NCBI RefSeq assembly: GCF_017355875.1
Contig: NZ_JAFEWC010000002.1
Location: 62,001 to 126,000 of the forward strand
Source: Aridibaculum aurantiacum
Lineage (GTDB): Bacteria; Bacteroidota; Bacteroidia; Chitinophagales; Chitinophagaceae
Length of the DNA: 64,000 nucleotides
Direction of reading: 5' to 3'
Below the pieces are notes generated by a model, which did no database searches, was not told where the DNA came from, and saw only the letters and a list, made by a program, of their open reading frames with translations. The translations under genes were made by a program, and so were the position numbers. Shown here piece by piece: positions 1 through 9,500 of the stretch; position 1 is the stretch's first letter, and every line of letters starts with the position of its first letter.

Positions 1-69
1 CTTAAATACGAGCGCATGTACAGCCAGGTAGAAGGCTTTCCAAAACCACAGGATGAGCAAGGGACATAG
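1..69 (+). CDS. 3' end of an unidentified gene (partial)
   Basis: An open frame enters from the left edge and ends at a TAG after 22 codons. The visible tail is hydrophilic, runs from LKYERMYSQV to a PQDEQGT end, and carries no recognisable motif. It is on the same strand as the DUF1905 gene about 130 bases downstream. The frame could be chance, but the codon composition looks coding. The product cannot be named from this fragment. Confidence 0.4.
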   Translation, partial: LKYERMYSQVEGFPKPQDEQGT

Positions 70-201
70 TGCTGTAAAGACTTACAATAGGGACATGCAC
101 ATGAACGAGTGCTGGCTATATCATATATGCAGTAGAAGTTTATTCTTTATTTTGTTTTGTATCGGCTTGAGGTGCATGGTTTAAATAAAACGTACCACCA
201 G

Positions 202-501
202 ATGACTGGAAAAATAGAATACGCATTTACTGGAAGTATATGGCAGCATCTTCCTGCAGGTGGCTGGCACTTCGTTTCACTTCCAAGCGAATTATCTACC
301 GAAATCAGGAACAACCTTAAAAGCGAAGAAGAAGGTTGGGGGAGGTTGAAGGCAAGAGCAGCAGTTGGAGCATCTAATTGGGATACTGCCATCTGGTTCG
401 ATACAAAGAGAGGAACATACCTGCTTCCTATAAAAGCGGATATCAGGAAAAAACAATTGCTTACAGCTGGCGACCAGGTCCAGGTAGTGATATGGATCTA
501 A
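202..501 (+). CDS. DUF1905 domain-containing protein
   Basis: A 99-residue protein filling a single DUF1905 domain, a small beta-rich fold found alone or fused to YdeI-like domains. The N-terminus (MTGKIEYAF, then a GGWHFVSLP segment) and the later KRGTYLLPIKADIRKK stretch match my memory of this family. No catalytic residues are known, so no function is assigned. The frame can be extended upstream to a TTG at 157, but the added residues are not family-like and the ATG at 202 sits exactly where family members begin. It precedes, tail to tail, the histidine kinase on the other strand. Confidence 0.7.
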   Translation: MTGKIEYAFTGSIWQHLPAGGWHFVSLPSELSTEIRNNLKSEEEGWGRLKARAAVGASNWDTAIWFDTKRGTYLLPIKADIRKKQLLTAGDQVQVVIWI

Positions 502-556
502 ATATTTGCTTTAAATGAATCCATGTTCCAGTTCCTGTGCTACTGGATCTTCTAAC

Positions 557-2530
557 CTAAAGAGGCAGCTGGATAATGAACTTCGATCCTTCTCCAATTG
601 TAGATTTCGCTGTAATAGTGCCGGAATGATTTTCGACAATCTTTTTACAGATAGATAATCCTAAGCCTGATCCTTCATATTGGTTTTTGTTGTGCAGGCG
701 AAAGAATAAACCAAAGATCTTTTCGCTGTCACTGTCATCAAAGCCTATCCCATTATCGGCAATAGATATTTCAAGAAATTGCCTGGTAGTAGACGCTGCA
801 GGTTTATCAACTATAAAACTATGAGTGATGGTGATCCTGGGTGGTTCATCCGGCTTTGAAAACTTGAGCGCATTTGCAATCAGGTTTTGAAATAATTGGC
901 TCACTTGTGGAGCTATCACATTGGCTATGGGCAAGCCATCTGATGTTATTTCAGCATTTTTATCAGCAATACTTTCCGACAGAATTTCCTTCACTTCTGA
1001 TAATACGTTCTCTAAATCCGTTGGCGTTTTCTCCTGGTGTATATCAATAAAAGAAAACTGGAGAATATCCTCCATCATTTGTTGCATATGTGCTATGCTC
1101 TGAAATATTTTTTGCAAAGAGGTGTGGGATGCTTCCGTCAATTTGTCTTTTTCTGCTTTTAAAATTTTAGAAGCAAAAATGCCAATCTTCCTTAGAGGCT
1201 CTTTCAGATCATGACTTGTAATGGCTGCAAACTTTTGTAAACTTTCGTTCGACTTTTCAAGTTCAAGGGTCTTTTGCTTTAGCTCTTCTTCTATTCTTTT
1301 GATAGTCGTAATATCCTGCACTGTTCCTATCATCTTCACAGGTTTACCATCTTCAATGGTCACCAATCCTCTCGACCATATAACCTTCTCCTTGCAATTC
1401 CTGAGATACCTGAAAATGCAATCATAATTACCTGTTTGAAAAGAAAGATTAATTGCATCTTCTACCATTTTATAATCATCTCGGTGAACATGCTGCATGA
1501 ACTCTTCAAACTTCTCCAGTTCATTCATCTCAAAGACCTTATATATCTCGGGTGAATTGGTGGTGGATTTATTGCCATCAATAAACCATTCAAAACTGCC
1601 TATCTGTGCAATACTTTGCGCTTCCAGCAATTGGTCCTCCCTCGTTGCAAGTGCCTCACTCGTCTCCTTTTCTACAGTCACGTCAAAAGCTACTCCTATA
1701 ATTTCTCTTATGTCTCCGTTAGTCTCAGTTCTTAATGATGTTTCGTAAAACCTGATCCATTTGTAGTTGCCATTGGTATCTCTCATCCTGCATTCAAATG
1801 AACAGATCGAACCATCGACAAAAGAATGGCTTTGCCTGCATGTGAAGGCTTTCTCCCAATCAACCGGATGTATGACAGATCGGTAAAAGTTATCACTGAT
1901 AGATGCTACTTCCTCGTTACTATATCCTAAAAGATCACCCAGCTTATCATTAGAAAAAGTCTGTTTTTCCTGGTGAACATCGTAAACATATATGAAGCCC
2001 GGAAGCGCATTGGAAAGTTTAACCCTGAACTCTTCCTGTTCGTGTAGTTGGTCTTTTATGATGGTGATGTAAGTATTCGCTGAAGTGGTTGTAGTTGCCA
2101 TCAGGAAATCATCGATCTCTGCTAGTAGCGCTTCAATTTGTGTGGGATCATTATAAAACTTGAATGCGTAATGCTTGAATGATTTTCCTCTTACATGCGG
2201 CACCAACGTTAGGTCCTCTGCGGTGATGTCATATTTACCTACTATTTCCAATTGGTTGGATAACCATCTTTCAGTAGAAATAGATATAAATTCAGCAGCA
2301 TTGTTAGCAGCCAGGTAATTCAATATTTCTGTGATACCAGTGATAGTTATTTCTATCAATTCCTCATCAGAATAGTGGCTAAGGAATTTTAATAATGGAA
2401 CATCGTACTGCCTTGCATAAGCTAGTTGTTGTACTGAATATTGATAAAGATGCCCATCTAAAATAAACTGGGCAAAAGACGGCAGGTGTTGGTATTTATA
2501 TAATCCAGGTGATGAATTTGTTACTGACAA
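557..2530 (-). CDS. PAS-domain sensor histidine kinase
   Basis: A 657-residue predicted cytoplasmic kinase; no membrane segment is visible. It has an N-terminal region of about 160 residues without a clear match, two PAS domains (about 170-290 and 300-415), a short coiled linker, a HisKA domain with the H-box SHDLKEPLRK (His near 440), and an HATPase_c domain with N-box (Asn near 549), DNGIGF (Asp near 592) and GSGLGL. It should autophosphorylate and pass phosphate to a separate regulator, but no receiver domain is adjacent. The start is a TTG preceded by an in-frame stop; the next Met is far inside. A second kinase of the same class lies downstream of a 1.3-kb repeat-rich gap, so the two are probably transcribed separately. 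Confidence 0.85.
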   Translation of the reverse strand: MSVTNSSPGLYKYQHLPSFAQFILDGHLYQYSVQQLAYARQYDVPLLKFLSHYSDEELIEITITGITEILNYLAANNAAEFISISTERWLSNQLEIVGKYDITAEDLTLVPHVRGKSFKHYAFKFYNDPTQIEALLAEIDDFLMATTTTSANTYITIIKDQLHEQEEFRVKLSNALPGFIYVYDVHQEKQTFSNDKLGDLLGYSNEEVASISDNFYRSVIHPVDWEKAFTCRQSHSFVDGSICSFECRMRDTNGNYKWIRFYETSLRTETNGDIREIIGVAFDVTVEKETSEALATREDQLLEAQSIAQIGSFEWFIDGNKSTTNSPEIYKVFEMNELEKFEEFMQHVHRDDYKMVEDAINLSFQTGNYDCIFRYLRNCKEKVIWSRGLVTIEDGKPVKMIGTVQDITTIKRIEEELKQKTLELEKSNESLQKFAAITSHDLKEPLRKIGIFASKILKAEKDKLTEASHTSLQKIFQSIAHMQQMMEDILQFSFIDIHQEKTPTDLENVLSEVKEILSESIADKNAEITSDGLPIANVIAPQVSQLFQNLIANALKFSKPDEPPRITITHSFIVDKPAASTTRQFLEISIADNGIGFDDSDSEKIFGLFFRLHNKNQYEGSGLGLSICKKIVENHSGTITAKSTIGEGSKFIIQLPL

Positions 2531-2720
2531 GCTATTGGTATTTTAAAAAAAAAGAGAAACCGGCACAGGTAAAATGCCTTCTAAGATATAGCAGATGAAC
2601 AAGTATAAAGAAGGTTTGTTCGCTTTTGACGATGAAGGGTTGCATACAGGTTGTTTTGCCAAAGAATTTATATCTCATTCTTGCTTTTACTCAGGTGAAG
2701 CTTTGGTAATATGGCACACC

Positions 2721-2853
2721 TCCACCAGTTACTGCATAAGGGACATTAGGCCGGTTCGGTGTCGAGTGCAACGAGACATTCAAACATTGCGCAGCTTTGT
2801 TTGAAAGAAGCGGGTGGAGTCCCGTTGCAGTAACGAGGCCCTGCGGCCTGAGC
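2721..2853 (+). repeat. 133-bp dispersed structured repeat, copy 1
   Basis: Nearly identical to 3082-3214 and, inverted, to 63604-63736. It opens with GTTACTGCA (2728-2736) and closes with the complement TGCAGTAAC (2826-2834) followed by a GAGGCC/GGCCT hairpin. Inside are smaller hairpins (CGGG/CCCG; CAAAC/GTTTG). No open frame is conserved. It is probably a non-autonomous mobile element or structured repeat. Confidence 0.75.
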
Positions 2854-2863
2854 TGTTTCTTTA

Positions 2864-2991
2864 GTCACTTTTTGCTTCGCCAAAAAGTAACCAAAAAGGC
2901 GACCGGGAATGATATACAGCCCATTCCCGGAGTCTTACCATTTAGCTTTTGTACTACTGTAATGAAGAGCAGCGGGGCGTCGATGCATCGA
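2864..2991 (+). repeat. CCGGGAATG-hairpin dispersed repeat, copy 1
   Basis: The order of parts is GTCACTTTTTGCTTCGC, CAAAAAGTAACC, the palindrome 2903-2930 (CCGGGAATG, 10-nt loop, CATTCCCGG), a TTTTGTACTAC segment and a GGGCGTCGATGC end. The same parts recur at 3264-3396, 31551-31682 and 51239-51389 (inverted) and at 44292-44511 and 44984-45145 (direct). Confidence 0.75.
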
Positions 2992-3081
2992 CTGTTCGGC
3001 GAGCGCTATGCTTACATATGCTCATGATTGCGAGGTAAGAGGTAATCTTTGTTAAAATATCCAGTGGTTAATTCTCTTTAC

Positions 3082-3214
3082 TCCACCAGTTACTGCATAA
3101 GGCTCATTAGGCCGGTTCGGTGTCGAGTGCAACGAGACATTCAAACATAGCGCAGCTTTGTTTGTAAGAAGCGGGTGGAGTCCCGTTGCAGTAACGAGGC
3201 CATGCGGCCTGAGC
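3082..3214 (+). repeat. 133-bp dispersed structured repeat, copy 2
   Basis: Same length and orientation as copy 1, with only scattered substitutions (for example CTCATT for GACATT, and CATGCGG for CCTGCGG). The GTTACTGCA and TGCAGTAAC ends are intact. The two copies are 228 bp apart with copy 1 of the hairpin repeat between them. Confidence 0.75.
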
Positions 3215-3263
3215 ATACATAGGACTACAGGTATTGATCAGCAAAAAAACAGGCAGCCAACAG

Positions 3264-3396
3264 TTAAGGCATCAAAGATCAACTGCCATTCATCACCATG
3301 TACAAAAGCTCAATCGCGGGTAACCGGGAATGGGCCGTACATCATTCCCGGGGCCCTTTTTTTGGTTACTTTTTTTGGGCAAACAAAAAAAGTGAC
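3264..3396 (-). repeat. CCGGGAATG-hairpin dispersed repeat, copy 2 (inverted)
   Basis: The reverse complement of copy 1 with the palindrome at 3324-3351. It ends in GGTTACTTTTTTTGGGC and AAAAAAAGTGAC. The loop sequence differs slightly (GGGCCGTACAT) while both palindrome arms are kept. Confidence 0.75.
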
Positions 3397-3636
3397 AACA
3401 GCAAGCAGGAACAAAGTGAACTGCGACAAACTTGTTTATAATAATTAGCTGCTATAGACATCAGGGTCAGGCCGCATGCGCTCGGTAACATGGTGATGCT
3501 TTCAGGCAGGTGTATTTGCGAAAGACTTATATCGCCATTTAAAAGCAATCTGAAGAAGAATTTGATACAAGCCTTAGATGTTAAAGGCTTATGCTCAGGC
3601 CGCGTGGCCTCGTCATTGCGCCGCCGCTACACTTAT

Positions 3637-3660
3637 AAAGTCAAAAGTCAAAAGTCAAAA
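3637..3660 (+). repeat. Tandem AAGTCAA heptamer run
   Basis: Three consecutive copies of a 7-nt unit (AAAGTCA). The same unit recurs at 26794-26825 and 26909-26934. The function is unknown. Confidence 0.6.
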
Positions 3661-3828
3661 ACAGGCAGCTAAAAAATTAAGGTATTAGAGATCAATTGAC
3701 ATTCACCAAACTTGCCTAGCGGCAGGCAGTTGGTTAATTTATTGGACCAAGCAAAAAAAGCGACAACAGCAATAAGGATGATGAAGCTTGCACACTACAT
3801 AATTAACCACGCCCAATCATATAAACAA

Positions 3829-6132
3829 TCAATACTTCGATACAGGTAGCAGTATATAAAACGTAGCTCCTTTGTGCAATTCACCTGATGCCCAGATATA
3901 ACCCTGGTGATTATCTACTACTTTCTTCGCAATAGAAAGACCAACCCCTGTTCCTGAATATTCGGCCTTGCCATGCAGTCGTTTGAACATCCCAAATATT
4001 TGTTCAGCATACTGTTGCTCGAAGCCGATACCGTTGTCTCTAATTTCCACCTGGTGGTATTTTTTCTGTAGCTCATCAGCGGGGAGTTCAATATGTGTTT
4101 TTACATCCGCACCATTTACCAGGCTGTATTTGATAGCTATTTCAGGTGGCACTCCCGGCTTTGAATATTTAAGCGCATTATTCACCAGGTTGTAAAATAA
4201 CTGCTGAAGCTGGCGCTTGTTACCATGAACTACCGGCATTGTATCTACAGTAAACCTTGCTCCTTTTTCCTCAATGGAGAGTTCAAGGTCTGCAAGCACT
4301 TTTTGAACTTTTACATTCAAGTCTACCTGTGCCATTTCACGCGGCCGTTCGCTTACATGAGAAAATTCAAGGAGATCATCTACCAGTAGTTCTAATCTTT
4401 GAGCAGATGTTTCTATACGCTTCATCAGGTTGCTGGATGATTCATCTACACGTTCTGCTAGTTTCACTTTCAACCTGTCAGTAAACGTGCGGATCTTACG
4501 AAGTGGCTCCTTCATGTCGTGCGAAGCTGCGTGGGCAAATTCTTCCAGGCTTTGATTAGAGCGTTTCAATTCTTCTACCAGTCGCTCCTGTTGCAGCTGT
4601 GCTTCTTTTATAGGAGTTACATCCGTAAATACATGTATCAGGTTTTCGTGATCCATTCTTGACACACTTAGTTCCAACCACCGGTTTGTTAATTGGAAAT
4701 AGTATTGCGTAATAAAAGGTTCACCTGTTTCCAGTGTTTTTTTACACATCTGGAAATAAGGAGACTCTAAAAGCGCAGGCTCAATTTCAGAAGCGAGTTT
4801 AGTTAAATAAATATCCCTTGGTAAGCCTGCAATGGCAACTGCGGCATCATTAGCCAGGATGGTGCGACAGTCTATGATATTGCCATCGGTATCACGAACA
4901 AATTCTGTAACCGATATACCATTGGATGAGCCTGCAAGAATATTATCCAGCAGTCTTTTTTGCTCTTCTATTTTCTCTGCAGCAGTCTTTTGCTCCATAA
5001 CATCTTCAAAGGTTATCACCAGTCCATTATCACCAACCTTCACTGAAGAGATATCAAACCATGCATTCAGTCCTTCTCCTTTATACTTAATATCAAACCT
5101 TGCCGGTACTCCCGTTTCAATCACCTTGCAGTGCGTATCATAAATACCATTGGCAACTGCAGTCGGAAACAGTTGCCGCATCGTTTTTCCAAGTACTTCC
5201 TCTTCATTTTTCCCGATCATCTGCTTGAACATCTCGTTGATCTGGGTGTATTGCAGGTCTAATATCTTGCCTTCTTCATCTCGTATAGCCTCACAGGTAC
5301 ACACAGCATTAAGCGATGCATTGAAAATACTATTGAGATAATCTGATTGTTGTTGCAGAACTTTTTGTGATTCTTTCAACTCGGTTATGTCGCTAAGCAT
5401 AGCAAGAAAACCATCATCCAATTTTACAGTAGAAATACAAAGCCATTTCATCGAGCGTTCTACGTATTGTTCCCGTTGAATGGATGTTCCGTTTTCTACC
5501 ACCGATACATACTTTTCAAAAGCAGCTGGCGAGCCTAGCATTTGGAGTATCTCGCTAAACTTCATCTGTTCACCTTCTGCTTCTGTTAATCCCAGCAGGA
5601 TGTTACGTTGCTTATTGTAAACCCTTAGTTTGAAATCTTGAATTACACCGTCGTCATCTCGTATTGCCTCGAATACAGCTATGCCTATTGGTGCACTCGC
5701 TACTATCGATTCCATGGTTCGGCGTGTTGCCTGTTCTCTCTTTTCCGCCTCCCGCTGTGCGCCACGGTCACGGGTGATGCTAAGCACACCATGATTATGT
5801 GGCTGTCGAACCGTTTCGTAGACACGGTTGGTAAAATGAGCAACAAACGTATATTCCTTCACCTCACCACTTTCATATACATCCAGGTAGTGTTTAAAAT
5901 TTCCGGGGGCACTTTGTGCGGATGGTACACCATCCCGCAGCAGGCGTAGTCCTACCAGGTTTCCCTGAGGATGGCCAACACCTTCAATAGCCGCTTTATT
6001 AGCATAGCCTACTTCAAAATCTTCAACTGTTCCATCATCGTTCTTGATGGGAAACACCCATATCAGCGGGTCGGGCACAAGGAACAATACGGACGCCTCA
6101 AGGGAAGAAGTTTTTGGTTCAAGACTGATCAT
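3829..6132 (-). CDS. Multi-PAS sensor histidine kinase
   Basis: A 767-residue predicted soluble kinase with about four PAS-like sensor domains in series (roughly 15-125, 140-255, 265-385 and 395-510), each ending in an LSDITELKE- or FTDVTPIKE-type linker. They are followed by HisKA (H-box ASHDMKEPLRK, His near 538) and HATPase_c (N-box NLVNNALKY, then DNGIGF and GTGVGLS). The start is an ATG and no signal peptide or membrane segment is visible. No receiver gene is adjacent, so the partner is unknown. The kinase core resembles that of 557-2530, suggesting paralogues, but the sensor part is different. Confidence 0.85.
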   Translation of the reverse strand: MISLEPKTSSLEASVLFLVPDPLIWVFPIKNDDGTVEDFEVGYANKAAIEGVGHPQGNLVGLRLLRDGVPSAQSAPGNFKHYLDVYESGEVKEYTFVAHFTNRVYETVRQPHNHGVLSITRDRGAQREAEKREQATRRTMESIVASAPIGIAVFEAIRDDDGVIQDFKLRVYNKQRNILLGLTEAEGEQMKFSEILQMLGSPAAFEKYVSVVENGTSIQREQYVERSMKWLCISTVKLDDGFLAMLSDITELKESQKVLQQQSDYLNSIFNASLNAVCTCEAIRDEEGKILDLQYTQINEMFKQMIGKNEEEVLGKTMRQLFPTAVANGIYDTHCKVIETGVPARFDIKYKGEGLNAWFDISSVKVGDNGLVITFEDVMEQKTAAEKIEEQKRLLDNILAGSSNGISVTEFVRDTDGNIIDCRTILANDAAVAIAGLPRDIYLTKLASEIEPALLESPYFQMCKKTLETGEPFITQYYFQLTNRWLELSVSRMDHENLIHVFTDVTPIKEAQLQQERLVEELKRSNQSLEEFAHAASHDMKEPLRKIRTFTDRLKVKLAERVDESSSNLMKRIETSAQRLELLVDDLLEFSHVSERPREMAQVDLNVKVQKVLADLELSIEEKGARFTVDTMPVVHGNKRQLQQLFYNLVNNALKYSKPGVPPEIAIKYSLVNGADVKTHIELPADELQKKYHQVEIRDNGIGFEQQYAEQIFGMFKRLHGKAEYSGTGVGLSIAKKVVDNHQGYIWASGELHKGATFYILLPVSKY

Positions 6133-6522
6133 AAGATAGAAGCAATATTGTGTAACAGAATAACAAATTTAATTAAACAAATTTACATTAGCTGCCATAC
6201 CAGCAAGATGAATTACCGAGGCAGATGTACTTGCTTAATAATGGGTTTATAACGATAGGATTTTGAAAAACTGTACAATATAAGCAAGGTCTTTTTATAA
6301 TGTTCAGTAACATACAAGAAAGACTAAAACATCATCATCTACAGCTAAAGAATAGGCTTCAACAGCTATCGAAGCTGTGGTAAAATTAGTAATAGCAAAT
6401 ACTAAAGAAGCCCTGGAAAACCAGGGCTTCTTGTTTTAATTAAAGTATTTGCACTACATGCTTAACAAAACATGATCTTGGTGAAGCAATGCTGTGCAAT
6501 ATTCCTCAGATCATTAGCTCAC
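6133..6522. other. Intergenic region with terminator
   Basis: 390 bases between two minus-strand genes. It contains the terminator at 6408-6437 and a small perfect hairpin ACAGCT-ATCGA-AGCTGT at 6363-6379. No gene is seen. The part next to 6132 should hold the promoter of the downstream kinase, but no convincing -33/-7 pair could be picked out. Confidence 0.5.
6408..6437 (-). terminator. Intrinsic terminator after the nine-repeat T9SS protein gene
   Basis: Perfect 10-bp stem GAAGCCCTGG/CCAGGGCTTC with a 3-nt loop. On the minus strand it follows the stop of the T9SS gene by about 90 bases and is followed by a T-rich stretch. It also has a T-rich tail on the plus strand and could act in both directions. 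Confidence 0.7.
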
Positions 6523-9500
6523 TTATTGCTTTACAAATCGTTTCGTGTTGATCAATTGGTTGCTTTGCAGCAGGCTAATATTGTAAAGACCAGCAGAAAG
6601 ATGTGCAACCGGCAGTTCCAGTACAGTATTATTAACCGCGGCCTGCGCAACCTTCTTACCCGACATATCAGTTATGACTACTGAAGATCCATGCACCAAC
6701 TGCGGTAGTTGTATTTTCAACGAATGCGTAACTACCGGCTGCTCTATCACCATTACATGATTTACTGTAGCTACTACTTTTACTACCGCAGAATAACTTG
6801 ATTGACCATCTTTATCTACTTGTTTAATTCTATAGTAGTTGGTTCCACTTGGATGGTTAACATCATTGATAGTATACGTGTGGCGGCCTGATCCCCTGCT
6901 GGCTACAGTAGCGATGGTTCTATAGCTTGATCCATTGCTGCTGCGTTCTATTTCGAAGCGGCTGTTGTTTACTTCTTCTATGGTCCATTTTACTTCTACT
7001 CCAGTTAGTACATGCTTCGCCTGCACATCTATCCACGTTACAGGAAGTAGCACACCATTGAACATAGCAGTAGGAGCATTGGCCGTCAAATATGCAGGAC
7101 CTGTAGGAAACTGGTTGTACTCATATACGGTGAAGTAATAAACTTTTTCACGCTGCAGGTTGGTAACCGTTACATGATCAGATGTGCCGTCAAATACTAC
7201 AAAACTGTTTGTACCTACAGCCTGTCCTGTACCGAAGAAACTGTTAGCTGTATAAGTTGTTGTGTTAGCCGGAACAAAATCTGTAGGTGCGGCTTCTCTT
7301 GCCACCACAATCCTGCGCTGGCCGCTACCGTTTGTCCATCTTACTTCTACTGAAGTAGATGCAGGACTGTTGAACACAATGCTTTGTGCGGCAACCAGTG
7401 GAGGTCCAAGTGTTGTAACACTTCCAACAGCTGGATTGGCTAGTTGATACACCGGTCCATGCAAGCCATTCATTTCATACACGGCGAAGTGGTAGGTTGT
7501 TCCTGGTTCAAGATTGGTGGCGCCTACATTGGTACCTGCTCCTTTGAAGATGATAAACTGACCTGTGGTCAATGTCTGATTGCCGAATGCAGTACTTGCT
7601 GAATAGTTCACAAAGTCAACCGGCACAGCAGTTACAGGACTTCCTTTACGTGCTATCACAATCCTGTTCGATCCGTTGCCATTGGTCCAGGTAACGGTAG
7701 CAGTACTGCTGGTAATATTTGAAAACAATACATTGCTCGATTGAACAGTAGGAGCGTTAAGCGTGGTTCCTTGTGCACTTAAGAAAGCCGAGGTAAGATA
7801 AGTAATAGCAGATCCAGATCCATCTGCTTCGTACACTGCAAAATGATAAATAGTAGATTTTTCTAAACCTTTTATCTCTACAGAACTTGAGGAGCCGTTG
7901 TAGACCACGAATTCGCCGGGAAGCAATTGCGTTCCATTTCCAAAAGTTGTATTGCTGGTATACGTTGTACCATCTACAGGTGCCGCTGAAACGGGTGCGC
8001 CTTTTTTAGCAACAACAATTCTTTTTGTACCTGTACCATTGGTCCATTGCAGGGTTATGGCATTACCTTCTACTGCACTTATAACAGCAGCTGTGCATGG
8101 CTGGGTTGGTCTTACTTCAGTTGTTGTGCTGGAGCGGGGAACTGCAGTTTGCAGGTATACAGGGTTATTGTTGCCATTGTATTCGTATACGGCAAAATGA
8201 TACTGAGTATTTGGTTGCAGCCCTGTAACAGTAGCAGTGTTACCGGTAGAAGAATAAATTGAAAAGTTTCCGTTTCCTAAATGGTTGCCGGAACCAAAGA
8301 TCAAATTTGGTGTGTAGTATGTGAGGTTATTCAAAGTAGCATCTACAGAACTTCCTGCTTTAGCAATTACCAATCTCCTTCCACCATCACCATTGGTCCA
8401 GGTGATCTTAGCAGAATTACTCGTAACATCAGAAATAACAACATTGCTGGCAGCCAATGCAGGGGTAACAGAAGTAGACCTGCTGGAAGCAAGGAACTGG
8501 CTGGTAAGGTAATAGTTGAGGCCGCTGCTGATGGTATACTCGAATACTGCAAAGTGATAAACAGTATTGGGTGCAAGACCTTTCAATTGCAAAGACGATG
8601 CAGTCGAATTCGTAACAACATATTCTCCCGGCAGTATCTCCTGGCCGCTGGTAAGTGTGCTGCTTGCTGTATAGTTTGTACCATCTACAGGCACTGCTGA
8701 TACAGGTGCACCTGCACGTGCAATAACTATTCTTCTTGTGCCATTACCTGTTGTCCACGAAAGATCCATAGAAGCTCCATCAACAGAAGTAAAGGTCATG
8801 TTTGAAGCTGGAATGGTTGGTTTAAGTGTTGTAAAAAAGCTTCCTGTAGCTGGTGCAGTGGTAAGATAAACAGGGTTGTTAGCGCCATTGGCTTCAACTA
8901 CCGCTACATGGTAAGTTTTTTCTGGAGAAAGATTATTTACCGTGATCGTATTGCCGGTGTTGTAGTAAACAGCATAATTACCTGTACCCACCTGGCTTCC
9001 TACACCAAAGTTTGCATGTGCAGAATAATGTACCAGGTTTACAGGAAGTGCATCTACCGGCGAACCCTCACGTACCAGTATAATTCTTCTGTCGCCATTG
9101 CCTTTTGTGCATGTAATGGTAGCCTGGTTGCTGGTGATATTGGTGATGATGACATTGCTGGCTTCTACTGTAGGTGTAACCGCGGTAGACCTTGAGCCTG
9201 TAAGAAAAGAGGCTGTAAGGTAGCGGGTATTTGAGCCAGTGCCATCATATTCAAACACGGCAAAGTGGTATGTGGTGGAATGCTGCAGGCTCAGCAGGCT
9301 TATCTGCGAATTGGTGTTATTAGACAATACAAATTCACCCGGTGCTATTTGCTGGCCGTTACCGAAGGTATTGCTGGCTGTATAATTTTCACCATCAACA
9401 GGTGTAGCTGTAACAGGACTGCCGGCTTTTGCTATTACCAATCTTCTGCTACCATTGCCTGTAGTAAAAGCCATCTGGAATGTAATGCCGTCGATGTTTG

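Larger units (their letters stand above)
2531..3828. other. Repeat-rich intergenic region, 1.3 kb
   Basis: No credible gene is seen here. Short open frames occur, but they only translate the dispersed repeats: a recurring WSPVAVTRPCG peptide is the translation of the 133-bp repeat. The interval holds two direct copies of that repeat, two oppositely oriented copies of the CCGGGAATG hairpin repeat, a run of AAGTCAA heptamers, degenerate pieces of the 133-bp element near 3466-3490 and 3592-3620, and a partial GGCAGGCAG palindrome. It separates two histidine kinase genes. Confidence 0.6.

Noticed and set aside
2797-3448. Two similar short proteins starting MF(E/V)RSGWSPVAVTRPCG
   Set aside because: They are translations of the 133-bp repeat and run on into unrelated DNA after it; the inverted third copy gives no such frame. 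No ribosome-binding site or conserved end.
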